Shown here one piece after another: positions 8,309-15,943 of a stretch of DNA of 64,000 bases. The stretch covers positions 1 through 64,000 of the forward strand of contig NZ_BAABBA010000009.1 in NCBI RefSeq assembly GCF_039537705.1, read 5' to 3'. This DNA comes from Georgenia daeguensis. Lineage in GTDB: Bacteria > Actinomycetota > Actinomycetes > Actinomycetales > Actinomycetaceae. The translations under genes and the position numbers were made by a program. Positions within the stretch are counted from its first letter, which is position 1, and the number at the start of each line of letters is the position of its first letter. Under the pieces are notes generated by a model. That model worked only from the letters and a program-made list of their open reading frames with translations, was not told the origin of the DNA and did no database searches.

Positions 8309-9208
8309 ATGGAGCTGATGCAGGCCGTGGAGGAGTTCGTCCTGGGGCTCGCCGGGTCCCCGTGGATCCTCCTCGCGGTGACGGTGCTCGCGACCATCGA
8401 CGGTTTCTTCCCGCCGGTGCCGAGCGAGTCGATCGTGATCGCGGTGGCCGCGCTCTCGGTGAGCGGCGACGCGCCCAGCCTGTGGTTCCTCGTGCTCGCT
8501 GCGGCGGTCGGTGCCTTCAGCGGTGACCTCATCGCGTACACGATCGGCACGAAGGTGCCCATCGAGAACCTGCGCATCCTCCGCGGCCACCGCGGCCAGG
8601 CGACCCTCGCCTGGGCGAAGCGGGCGCTGGCGCGCCGGGGTGCGGTCTACATCCTCTCCGCGCGGTTCATCCCCATCGGCCGGGTGGCCGTCAACATGAC
8701 GGCGGGCGCGGTGGGCTACCCGCGCAAGCGGTTCATCGGCATCGCCGCCCTCGCGGCGGTGGTGTGGGGCGGGTACTCCACCCTCATGGGCCTGGGCGCC
8801 GGGGTCTTCCTCCACGACCACCCGCTGATCGCCGTCGCCGTGGGCGTGGCCGGCGGCGTGGCCGCCGGGTTCGCCGTCGACAAGCTCCTCGGGGTCGTCC
8901 AGCGGCGCTGGTTCCCCGACGTCCCGCCGCCCGCGGTCCGCATGCACGTCGAGGACGACGACGGCGTGGAGGCCACGGCGGCGGCTGCCGCCGAACCCGG
9001 GGCCACGGACGCCGCGGGTGACGCGCCGACGCGTGCCGAGGACGGCGAGCGGAGGGCGACGGCCTCCGGGGAGTCGGGTTCGGCCGCCGCGACGGAAGAC
9101 GGTGGCGCGGTGGAGCCTGCACCGGCGGAGCGTGCTGGCTCCGGCAGTCATCTGTCCTCGGCCGGCACCTCGACGACCGGCGACGGCGTCCCACGTCCCG
9201 GGGCGTGA
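8309..9208 (+). CDS. DedA/VTT-domain membrane protein
   Basis: Integral membrane protein of the DedA (SNARE-associated/VTT) family, 299 residues. Conserved features are 'FPPVPSESIVIAVAAL', 'GAFSGDLIAYTIG' and 'SARFIPIGRVAVNMTAG', with about five hydrophobic segments in the first 200 residues. Members are linked to undecaprenyl-phosphate or phospholipid flipping across the membrane; which one applies cannot be told. The last 90 residues are an acidic Ala/Glu/Gly-rich, probably disordered tail not found in the core family. Start ATG with GAAAGGA upstream. It stands alone between glmM and the palindromic-repeat locus. Confidence 0.88.
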   Translation: MELMQAVEEFVLGLAGSPWILLAVTVLATIDGFFPPVPSESIVIAVAALSVSGDAPSLWFLVLAAAVGAFSGDLIAYTIGTKVPIENLRILRGHRGQATLAWAKRALARRGAVYILSARFIPIGRVAVNMTAGAVGYPRKRFIGIAALAAVVWGGYSTLMGLGAGVFLHDHPLIAVAVGVAGGVAAGFAVDKLLGVVQRRWFPDVPPPAVRMHVEDDDGVEATAAAAAEPGATDAAGDAPTRAEDGERRATASGESGSAAATEDGGAVEPAPAERAGSGSHLSSAGTSTTGDGVPRPGA

Positions 9209-9310
9209 GAGGTGCGCGCAGCGGGCCCCGGCCAGTCACCCGGGACTTGAGACTCCATCTCCGCCTGACCCGACAAACGCATCGGTACGTGCCCGCGCGC
9301 GTCTCCCCGG

Positions 9311-9378
9311 CGAGCAAGCGGTCCCGTGCCCAACAACTGGGTTCGGACGTTCTTGCTCGGCACCGGGGCTCTTGCTCG
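9311..9378. repeat. 68-bp imperfect palindromic repeat, copy A
   Basis: Inverted repeat of two 27-nt arms (9311-9337 and 9352-9378; 20 of 27 positions pair) around a 14-nt centre. Core words are CGAGCAAG and its complement CTTGCTCG plus GTGCC/GGCAC. It matches copy B at 10673-10740 in size, layout and orientation (27-14-27). The two copies bracket the AbiEi-like gene. The type of element (MITE, REP-like or structured RNA) is unknown. Confidence 0.7.
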
Positions 9379-9388
9379 ACGCTGGAGA

Positions 9389-10414
9389 CTAGTGGCCTTG
9401 GCGCCGCGACGGACGACGGATCAGCCCCTGCACCGGAGCGAGGCTGGCGAGGACGCTCGGCGGAAAACCCTGGCAAAGCCGGCTGAAGGCCGCGTCGGCG
9501 TTCCGTAGGTGATGGTTGACGAACCTGTGGAACGTCACGCCGGTGCCGCGGATGGCGTCCTCGCGTATCTTCTCGGCGTACAGCGACGTACGGCCGTCGG
9601 GCCCCGCGTCCGGCCAGGGCGAGCTGGCGGCGTACTTGCCCGCTCCGTCGAACTCGGCGGCGACGAGCCGGCTCACCGCCCCGCTGCCAGCCTCAGCGTC
9701 GAGGATCCAGCCGAGATCGACGTAGAAGCTTTCCTCCTCGGTGTCGATGCGTAGCTGGGCAGTGGGCCTCGGCAGACCTCGTGAGACGGCGATCCACCGC
9801 AGGTCCGTCTCACCCGGTGACTCGGAGAAGCCGTCAGCGTGCTCGACGACCGCCCGTGCGCCCACGACCCCTCGAGCGCCCCTCAGGTTCTCGAGGCGGG
9901 CCTTGAGCCTGGCGCGGGCCGCTTCGAGCCGGGCCGCCGAGGCGGCGCGTTCGAAGCGGTCCGGACGTGCCAGGACGCGCAGCCCGCTGTCGGCGATGGC
10001 CAGAGCCCGTCGGGGCGTCAGAGTGAGAGCGCAGTCCGTGACGGTACGTTCGAGACTGGTGACCGGTAGGCCGTGTACCTCCGTGATGTCCTCGGGCGGG
10101 AGCCTGCGCGAGTGGTGTCGGCTGATTGCGTCGGCGCCGGGCTGGCTGGGCATCGAGCGCTGCAGGACGTGCGTGGTGCCGTCGAGCCCGGGAACCCAGC
10201 AGCCGTGAAGCAGCGCGGCCGACTCATGGCTGAGCACCACGGGGGTGGAGAGCTGTCGCACCACCGCCGCGGCGTGAGCCAGTGCAACAGTCTCGCGCGC
10301 CGCCCAGGCGGCAGCCGGGAGCGGCCCCTCGATGTACGCCCCGGGGCGTACGCGAATCAGTTCTCCGCTCCGGGTGCCGGTCCGTGCGGCGCTGCTGCCG
10401 ATGTCGCGGGACAT
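9389..10414 (-). CDS. AbiEi-like/DUF559-like protein, orphan
   Basis: Protein of 341 residues resembling actinobacterial proteins annotated as AbiEi-family (type IV antitoxin-like): 'IRVRPGAYIEG', 'LSHESAALLHG' and 'HGLPVTSLERTVTDCA' are the recognisable blocks. The C-terminal third ('YVDLGWILDAEAG', 'VAAEFDGAGKY', 'EKIREDAIRGTGVTFHRF') looks like the Vsr/DUF559 endonuclease-like fold often fused in this group. The start is the ATG at 10414; the frame remains open upstream through repeats and is not credible there. No AbiEii nucleotidyltransferase toxin is adjacent, so it is an orphan. It sits between two 68-bp palindromic repeats. Function is unproven; family assignment is from pattern recognition. 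Confidence 0.7.
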   Translation of the reverse strand: MSRDIGSSAARTGTRSGELIRVRPGAYIEGPLPAAAWAARETVALAHAAAVVRQLSTPVVLSHESAALLHGCWVPGLDGTTHVLQRSMPSQPGADAISRHHSRRLPPEDITEVHGLPVTSLERTVTDCALTLTPRRALAIADSGLRVLARPDRFERAASAARLEAARARLKARLENLRGARGVVGARAVVEHADGFSESPGETDLRWIAVSRGLPRPTAQLRIDTEEESFYVDLGWILDAEAGSGAVSRLVAAEFDGAGKYAASSPWPDAGPDGRTSLYAEKIREDAIRGTGVTFHRFVNHHLRNADAAFSRLCQGFPPSVLASLAPVQGLIRRPSRRQGH

Positions 10415-10509
10415 CACGAGGGCAGGCACGTCACGTGGACCGGGGATCGGTGGGGGCACATCGCTCAATGTGCTCGCGTCAGGAGGACCTGCTCCGGTGT
10501 GCGCGCGCC

Positions 10510-10599
10510 TGTTGTGGATGTGACGGTCCGTCGAGATCCTGCTGTGGATGTGGCGGTCCGTGGAGATCCTGCTGTGGATGTGGCGGTCCGTCGAGACCA
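10510..10599. repeat. Three tandem 30-bp repeats
   Basis: Three consecutive 30-bp units with the core TGTGGATGTGGCGGTCCGT, differing at only a few positions, followed by a truncated fourth start. They lie upstream of the AbiEi-like gene. The period is a multiple of three, so frames stay open through them, but no protein is supported. Confidence 0.75.
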
Positions 10600-10672
10600 G
10601 TCTGTGGGGGCGGCTGCGGTTCGGGGCTGGAACTGGTCGGCCGCCACGACCCGAACGATGCACGGTGGCAGT

Positions 10673-10740
10673 CGAACAAGAGGTCTGATGCCGAGCAAGC
10701 AGGTTCAGGTGTTCTTGCTCGGCACAGGACTTCTTGCTCG
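10673..10740. repeat. 68-bp imperfect palindromic repeat, copy B
   Basis: Arms 10673-10699 and 10714-10740 pair at 23 of 27 positions around a 14-nt centre; the innermost TGCCGAGCAAG/CTTGCTCGGCA is a perfect 11-bp inverted repeat. Same orientation and layout as copy A at 9311-9378, with about three-quarters identity over the right arm and centre. It ends 55 bp from the coaA stop, where it could also act as a terminator. Confidence 0.72.
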
Positions 10741-10795
10741 GCGGGGGAGCCGTCACAGGTGGGGCGCGGAGGCAGGGTCCGACGCGGAGGCGGGC

Positions 10796-11755
10796 TCAGA
10801 GCTTGCGCAGCCGCATGCGGTGCATGCGGTGGTCCTCCGCCTTCGTCAGCACGAGCGTCGCGCGCCCGCGCGTCGGCAGGATGTTCTGGGCGAGGTTCGG
10901 GGCGTTGATGGACTCCCAGATCGCCTCCGCCTGCGCGACGGCCTGGGCGTCGTCGAGGTCGGCGTAGCGGCGGAAGTAGGAGGCCGGGTCCGCGAAGGCG
11001 GTGCGCCGCAGCTTGAGGAACCGCTCGATGTACCACGTCTTGATGTCGCGGGTGCGGGCGTCGACGAAGATCGAGAAGTCGAAGAAGTCGCTCACCGTCA
11101 TCGACGCCGTCCCGTCCGCCCGGGCCCGGGCTGGTGCCAGGACGTTGAGCCCCTCGACGATCAGGACGTCCGGGTGGCGCACCACCTGACGGCGGTCGGG
11201 GAGGATGTCGTAGGTCACGTGGTCGTACAGCGGCGCGCTGACCTCCTCGGCGCCGCCCTTCACCTCCGCCACGAACCGCAGCAGCGCCCGGCGGTCGTAG
11301 GACTCGGGGAAGCCCTTGCGCTCGAGCAGGCCGCGGCGCCGGAGCTCGGCGTTGGGGTAGAGGAATCCGTCCGTCGTGATGAGGTCGACCCGCGGGGTCT
11401 GCGGCCACCGGCGCAGGAGCTCGCGCAGCAGGCGCGCCGTGGAGGACTTCCCGACGGCCACCGAGCCGGCCACGCCGATCACGTACGGGGTGCGCGTCGC
11501 CCGCTCGCCCAGGAACGTCGAGGTCGCGCGGTGCAGCGCGCCCGTCGCGGCGGCGTAGAGCTGGAGCAGCCCCGAGAGGGGGCGGTAGACGACGTCGACC
11601 TCGGGAAGATCGATCGGGTCACCGAGGCCGCGGAGGTTGAGCACGTCCGCCGTCGTCAGCGGCAGCGGCGTCGAGGCGGCGAGCCGGGACCAGGAGGCCC
11701 GGTCGAACTCGACGAACGGGTTGGCGGCGGACGTCGTCGTACGCGGGAAGGACAC
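10796..11755 (-). CDS. coaA: Pantothenate kinase, type I
   Basis: CoaA phosphorylates pantothenate with ATP, the first committed step of coenzyme A synthesis. The 319-residue protein has the P-loop 'GVAGSVAVGKSST', the family blocks 'ITTDGFLYPN', 'RKGFPESYD', 'VIVEGLNVL'-like and 'DARTRDIKTWYIERFL', and ends 'LRKL', all typical of the bacterial type I enzyme that is feedback-inhibited by CoA. The start is the GTG at 11755, which gives the usual length; an upstream frame to 11860 would add 35 atypical residues overlapping the glmS promoter. It is divergent from glmS. Confidence 0.95.
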   Translation of the reverse strand: MSFPRTTTSAANPFVEFDRASWSRLAASTPLPLTTADVLNLRGLGDPIDLPEVDVVYRPLSGLLQLYAAATGALHRATSTFLGERATRTPYVIGVAGSVAVGKSSTARLLRELLRRWPQTPRVDLITTDGFLYPNAELRRRGLLERKGFPESYDRRALLRFVAEVKGGAEEVSAPLYDHVTYDILPDRRQVVRHPDVLIVEGLNVLAPARARADGTASMTVSDFFDFSIFVDARTRDIKTWYIERFLKLRRTAFADPASYFRRYADLDDAQAVAQAEAIWESINAPNLAQNILPTRGRATLVLTKAEDHRMHRMRLRKL

Positions 11756-11873
11756 GGCGGACAGTCTCTCGCACCTCAGCCTTCCCGTGCGCACACGCCG
11801 GCTGGCAAGGCCTGGCGACCGCCGGTCCCGGTAACTCTGCTCACACGCGCACGGGAGCACCCGCCCCGGAAGT

Positions 11874-11888
11874 TATCCTGCAGGCATG
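11874..11888 (+). promoter_or_regulatory. Leaderless promoter of glmS
   Basis: -10 box TATCCT at 11874-11879, six bases before the ATG at 11886. No ribosome-binding site. Confidence 0.55.
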
Positions 11889-13742
11889 TGTGGAATCGTC
11901 GGGTACGTAGGCCCCGCAACCCCGAGCAACCGTCCGCTCGACGTGGCCATGGAGGGTCTGGCCCGCCTGGAGTACCGCGGCTACGACTCCGCGGGCGTCG
12001 CCCTGGTGACGCCCGACGGCCTCGCCACCGCCAAGCGGGCCGGCAAGCTCGCCAACCTCCGCGGGGCGCTGGAGGAGAACCCGCTCCCCGGCGCGACCGC
12101 GGCGATCGGGCACACCCGCTGGGCCACCCACGGCGCGCCCACGGACGTCAACGCCCACCCGCACGTGAGCGAGGACGGGCGCCTGGCCGTCATCCACAAC
12201 GGCATCATCGAGAACTTCGTCGCCCTCAAGAACGAGCTCCTCGCGGACGGCGTCACCTTCACCTCCGAGACCGACACCGAGGTCGTCGCCCATCTCCTGG
12301 CCAAGACCCTGAACGGCACCGGCGACCTCACCGCCGCGATGCTCGCCGTCACCGCCCGCCTCGAGGGCGCGTTCACCCTGCTCGCGGTCCACGCCGACGA
12401 GCCCGGGACCGTCGTGGGCGCCCGCCGCAACTCTCCCCTCGTCGTCGGCCTGGGCGAGGGGGAGAACTTCCTCGGCTCCGACGTCGCCGCCTTCATCTCC
12501 TCCACCAAGGAGGCCATGGAGGTCGACCAGGACCAGGTCGTGACGCTCTCCGCCGACGGCGTCCGCGTGGTCGACGCCCAGGGCACCGAGGTCCACCCCC
12601 GCCGCTTCACCGTGGACTGGGACGCCGCGGCCGCCGTCAAGGGCGGCTTCGCCACCTTCATGGAGAAGGAGATCCACGACCAGCCCAAGGCCGTGGCCGA
12701 CACCCTGCTGGGCCGCACCGACGGCCAGGGCAACCTCGTCCTGGACGAGCTGCGCATCGACGAGTCGGTGCTCCGCAGCGTCGACAAGATCATCGTCATC
12801 GCCTGCGGCACCGCCGCCTACGCCGGGCACGTGGCGAAGTACGCCATCGAGCACTGGTGCCGCATCCCCGTGGAGGTCGAGCTCGCCCACGAGTTCCGCT
12901 ACCGCGACCCGGTGGTGAACGAGAAGACCCTCGTCGTCGCCATCTCCCAGTCGGGCGAGACGATGGACACGATCATGGCGGTCCGGCACGCCCGCGAGCA
13001 GGGCGCGAAGGTCCTCGCCGTGGTCAACACGCACGGCTCGACCATCGCCCGCGAGTCCGACGCCGTGCTGTACACGCACGCCGGGCCCGAGGTGGCGGTC
13101 GCCTCCACCAAGGCGTTCCTCGCCCAGATCACCGCCTGCTACCTCCTGGGCCTCTACCTCTCCCAGCTGCGCGGCAACAAGTACGTCGACGAGGTCGCCG
13201 GCTACCTCGAGGAGCTCGGCAAGCTCCCCGCCAAGATCCAGCAGGTCATCGACGGCGAGGAGCAGGTCAAGGAGGTCGCGCGCTCCATGAAGGACGCCAC
13301 CTCCGTGCTGTTCCTCGGCCGCCACGTGGGCTACCCGGTGGCCCTCGAGGGCGCGCTGAAGCTCAAGGAGCTCGCCTACATCCACGCCGAGGGCTTCGCC
13401 GCCGGCGAGCTCAAGCACGGGCCCATCGCCCTGATCGACGAGGGCCAGCCCGTGTTCGTCGTCGTCCCGACGCCGCGCCGCCCCACCCTGCACGCCAAGG
13501 TGGTCTCCAACATCCAGGAGGTGCGCGCCCGTGGCGCCCGCACCCTGGTCATCGCGGAGGAGGGCGACGAGGCGGTCACCGAGTTCGCGGACGTCGTCTT
13601 CCGGGTGCCGCGGACGCCGACGCTGATGATGCCGCTGGTCACGGTCGTGCCGCTGCAGATCTTCGCGTGCGCGCTGGCCGCGGCCAAGGGCCTCGACGTC
13701 GACCAGCCGCGCAACCTCGCCAAGTCGGTGACGGTGGAGTGA
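11886..13742 (+). CDS. glmS: Glutamine-fructose-6-phosphate aminotransferase (isomerizing)
   Basis: GlmS makes glucosamine-6-phosphate from fructose-6-phosphate and glutamine, the entry to amino-sugar and peptidoglycan synthesis. The 618-residue protein starts 'MCGIVGYVG' with Cys2 as the glutaminase nucleophile after Met removal. The N-terminal glutaminase domain (about 1-240) is followed by two SIS sugar-isomerase domains ('ISQSGETMDTIMA', 'AYIHAEGFAAGELKHGP') and the terminal 'LAKSVTVE'. It is probably the first gene of a run with acpS (49-bp gap). No glmS ribozyme is visible; the transcript appears leaderless. Confidence 0.98.
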   Translation: MCGIVGYVGPATPSNRPLDVAMEGLARLEYRGYDSAGVALVTPDGLATAKRAGKLANLRGALEENPLPGATAAIGHTRWATHGAPTDVNAHPHVSEDGRLAVIHNGIIENFVALKNELLADGVTFTSETDTEVVAHLLAKTLNGTGDLTAAMLAVTARLEGAFTLLAVHADEPGTVVGARRNSPLVVGLGEGENFLGSDVAAFISSTKEAMEVDQDQVVTLSADGVRVVDAQGTEVHPRRFTVDWDAAAAVKGGFATFMEKEIHDQPKAVADTLLGRTDGQGNLVLDELRIDESVLRSVDKIIVIACGTAAYAGHVAKYAIEHWCRIPVEVELAHEFRYRDPVVNEKTLVVAISQSGETMDTIMAVRHAREQGAKVLAVVNTHGSTIARESDAVLYTHAGPEVAVASTKAFLAQITACYLLGLYLSQLRGNKYVDEVAGYLEELGKLPAKIQQVIDGEEQVKEVARSMKDATSVLFLGRHVGYPVALEGALKLKELAYIHAEGFAAGELKHGPIALIDEGQPVFVVVPTPRRPTLHAKVVSNIQEVRARGARTLVIAEEGDEAVTEFADVVFRVPRTPTLMMPLVTVVPLQIFACALAAAKGLDVDQPRNLAKSVTVE

Positions 13743-13791
13743 CGACGGCGCAGGCGGGGCCCGGGCGCACGGCCGGCCTCGCGGGCCGGGC

Positions 13792-14142
13792 ATGATCGTC
13801 TCCGTCGGCATCGACGTGTGCGACGTGGCCCGGTTCATCGCCGAGCTCGACCGGGTCCCGCGCCTGCGGGAGAAGATCTTCACCCCGGAGGAGCGGGAGC
13901 TGCCGGACGCCTCGCTCGCCGCCCGGTTCGCGGCGAAGGAGGCGATCGCCAAGGCGCTCGGCGCCCCCGCCGGGATGCGCTGGCACGACTGCACCGTGCA
14001 CCGGGTGCCGGGCGGGGCGCCCATGGTGGAGCTGCGCGGGACCGTGGCGGCGCGCGCCGCGGAGCTCGGCATCACCCGGTGGCACCTCTCGATCTCGCAC
14101 GACGCCGGCATCGCCTCGGCGATGGTGGTCGCGGAGTCCTGA
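13792..14142 (+). CDS. acpS: Holo-[acyl-carrier-protein] synthase
   Basis: AcpS moves 4'-phosphopantetheine from CoA to the serine of acyl carrier protein. At 116 residues it is full length. It shows the N-terminal metal-binding 'GIDVCDVARF', the 'FTPEERELP' block, the catalytic 'RFAAKEAIAKALG' with its Glu, and 'LSISHDAGIASAMVVAE'. It follows glmS closely and its substrate CoA depends on coaA next door. A weak GC-rich hairpin follows the stop. Confidence 0.95.
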   Translation: MIVSVGIDVCDVARFIAELDRVPRLREKIFTPEERELPDASLAARFAAKEAIAKALGAPAGMRWHDCTVHRVPGGAPMVELRGTVAARAAELGITRWHLSISHDAGIASAMVVAES

Positions 14143-14275
14143 GCGGGCGCGGCGCACGCGCCGCCCCACGCCGCACCCGCCGCGGGCCGGCGCGGGGCCG
14201 GCGCGTGCCCGCGGCCCGCTGACACCCCGGCCCGGCTCGCGAGACGCCGCCGTCCCCGCGCGGCACGATGGGGGC

Positions 14276-15922
14276 ATGATCCGAGCCCACCACGCCGCGG
14301 CCGTGCGCGCCGCGGAGGAGCCGCTGCTCGCGGCGGGGGAGCCCCTCATGGCCTCCGCCGCCTTCGCCCTCGCCACCCACGTGGTGGCCGAGCTGCGCGC
14401 GCGGGGCCGCGTCGCGGGCTCCGTGGTGCTGCTGGTCGTCGGCGGCGGCAACAACGGGGGCGACGCGCTGTTCGCCGGCACCCACCTCGTCCGGCGGGGG
14501 TGCCAGGTGCACGCCGCCCTGGTCTCCGGCGACGTCCACCCGCAGGGCCTCGCCGCGGCCCGCGCCGCCGGGGTGGTCGTCCACCGCGTCCTCGACGACG
14601 CCGACCCGGCCGCCGCCGTCCTCGCCCTGGCGCGCCGGTGCGGGGTGTGGGTGGACGCGGTGACCGGCATCGGCGCCCGCGGGCCGCTGCGCGACCCGGC
14701 CGCCGCCGTCGTCGCCGCCCTCGCCCAGGAGAGGGCCGGCTGGCCCCAGGAGCCGGTCGTGGTGGCCGTGGACGTCCCGAGCGGCATCGGCGTCGACGAC
14801 GGCACCGTGGAGGGCCCGGTGCTGCCCGCCGACGTCACGGTCACCATGGGCACCGCCAAGCCGGGGCTGCTGCTGCCGCCGGCGTCCGGCCTGGCGGGCA
14901 GGGTCGAGGTGGTCGAGCTCGGCCTCGACGCGCTGGCGGCCGAGCCGCCGGCGGCCTGCTCCCTCACCGCCGCGGACGTGGCGGACCTGTGGCCGGTCCC
15001 CGGCCCGGACGACCACAAGTACACCCGCGGGGTCCTCGGCCTCGCCGCCGGGTCCCAGGCGTACCCCGGCGCCGCTGCCCTCGCCGCCGCCGGGGCGCTG
15101 CGCACCGGGCTGGGCATGGTGCGCTACCTCGGCCCCGAGGTGCCCGCCGCCCTCGTGCGCACCCGCCACCCCGAGGTCGTCACCGTCCCGGGGCGCGTGC
15201 AGGCGTGGGTCCTCGGCTCCGGCGTCGGCCCCGAGGACGCCGCCCGGACGCACGAGCTGTACGAGCACCTCCGGGCCGCGCTCGACGCCCGTCAACCGGT
15301 GGTCCTCGACGCCGGCGCCCTGACGCTGCTGCACGAGGACGACCACCTCCCGGACCTGCCGGCGACGGCCGTGCTGACCCCGCACGCGGGCGAGCTCGCC
15401 GCCCTGCTCACGGCTCGCGGGGAGGAGACGGGGCGCGAGGAGGTCACCGCAGCCCCCGCCCGGCACGCGCGGCTGGCCGCGGAGATCACCGGCGCCACCG
15501 TGCTGCTGAAGGGCCCGACCACCGTGGTGGCCGCGCCGGACGGGCCGCTCTACGCCCAGCACGACGCCACGCCGTGGCTGGCCACCGCCGGGGCGGGGGA
15601 CGTGCTCGCCGGCGTCCTCGGGGCGCTGCTCGCGGCCTACGGAGACCTCCTGGCCGCCGGCACGGCGGACGGCGGCGGCCTCCCCGCCTCGATCGCGGCC
15701 GTCGCGGCGCTCGTGGACGGGCGCGCCGCCCGCCTCGCCGCCGGCCTGCCGCCCGAGGCGCGCGCCGGCGTCCCGTCCTGGACGGGCGTCCGCGGGCGGA
15801 GCGGCGCCCCGGGGTGGACCGGGCCGGTGCCGGCGGGCGGACCGGCGCTCACCGGGGTCCCGATCGCCGCCGGGGACGTCGCCGCCGCCCTCCCGGCGGC
15901 GCTGCGCACGGTGCTCGCCTGA
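14276..15922 (+). CDS. nnrD: Bifunctional NAD(P)H-hydrate epimerase / ADP-dependent dehydratase
   Basis: Two-domain metabolite-repair enzyme of 548 residues. The N-terminal YjeF_N domain (about 1-235, with 'VVGGGNNGGDALFAG') epimerises damaged NAD(P)H hydrate; the C-terminal ribokinase-like domain ('DHKYTRGVLGLAAGS', 'VLTPHAGELAALL', 'LATAGAGDVLAG' near 434-445) dehydrates it using ADP. A Gly/Pro/Ala/Trp-rich insert of about 35 residues near 500-530 is unlike the family core. ATG start; a weak -10-like CACGAT lies six bases upstream. It begins a compact run with alr and tsaE, an order common in actinobacteria. Confidence 0.95.
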   Translation: MIRAHHAAAVRAAEEPLLAAGEPLMASAAFALATHVVAELRARGRVAGSVVLLVVGGGNNGGDALFAGTHLVRRGCQVHAALVSGDVHPQGLAAARAAGVVVHRVLDDADPAAAVLALARRCGVWVDAVTGIGARGPLRDPAAAVVAALAQERAGWPQEPVVVAVDVPSGIGVDDGTVEGPVLPADVTVTMGTAKPGLLLPPASGLAGRVEVVELGLDALAAEPPAACSLTAADVADLWPVPGPDDHKYTRGVLGLAAGSQAYPGAAALAAAGALRTGLGMVRYLGPEVPAALVRTRHPEVVTVPGRVQAWVLGSGVGPEDAARTHELYEHLRAALDARQPVVLDAGALTLLHEDDHLPDLPATAVLTPHAGELAALLTARGEETGREEVTAAPARHARLAAEITGATVLLKGPTTVVAAPDGPLYAQHDATPWLATAGAGDVLAGVLGALLAAYGDLLAAGTADGGGLPASIAAVAALVDGRAARLAAGLPPEARAGVPSWTGVRGRSGAPGWTGPVPAGGPALTGVPIAAGDVAAALPAALRTVLA

Positions 15923-15943
15923 CACGGTGGGACACTGGGGCGC

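Larger units (their letters stand above)
10415..10795. other. 381-bp intergene holding tandem and palindromic repeats
   Basis: No gene is supported. From left to right it holds the probable promoter area of the AbiEi-like gene, three 30-bp tandem repeats (about 10510-10599), a short spacer and palindromic repeat copy B (10673-10740), ending at the coaA stop codon. Confidence 0.6.

Noticed and set aside
9326..9508. Short peptides MPxxxVxxxLLGTGxLARR read through the palindromic repeats
   Set aside because: The same peptide pattern appears on both strands because the DNA is palindromic; no ribosome site and no independent support for translation.
11755..11860. Longer N-terminus for pantothenate kinase
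   Set aside because: The added residues are unlike the family and overlap the glmS promoter; the GTG at 11755 gives the normal length.
11845..11886. glmS ribozyme or leader riboswitch
   Set aside because: The -10 box is six bases from the start codon, so there is no room for a leader RNA.
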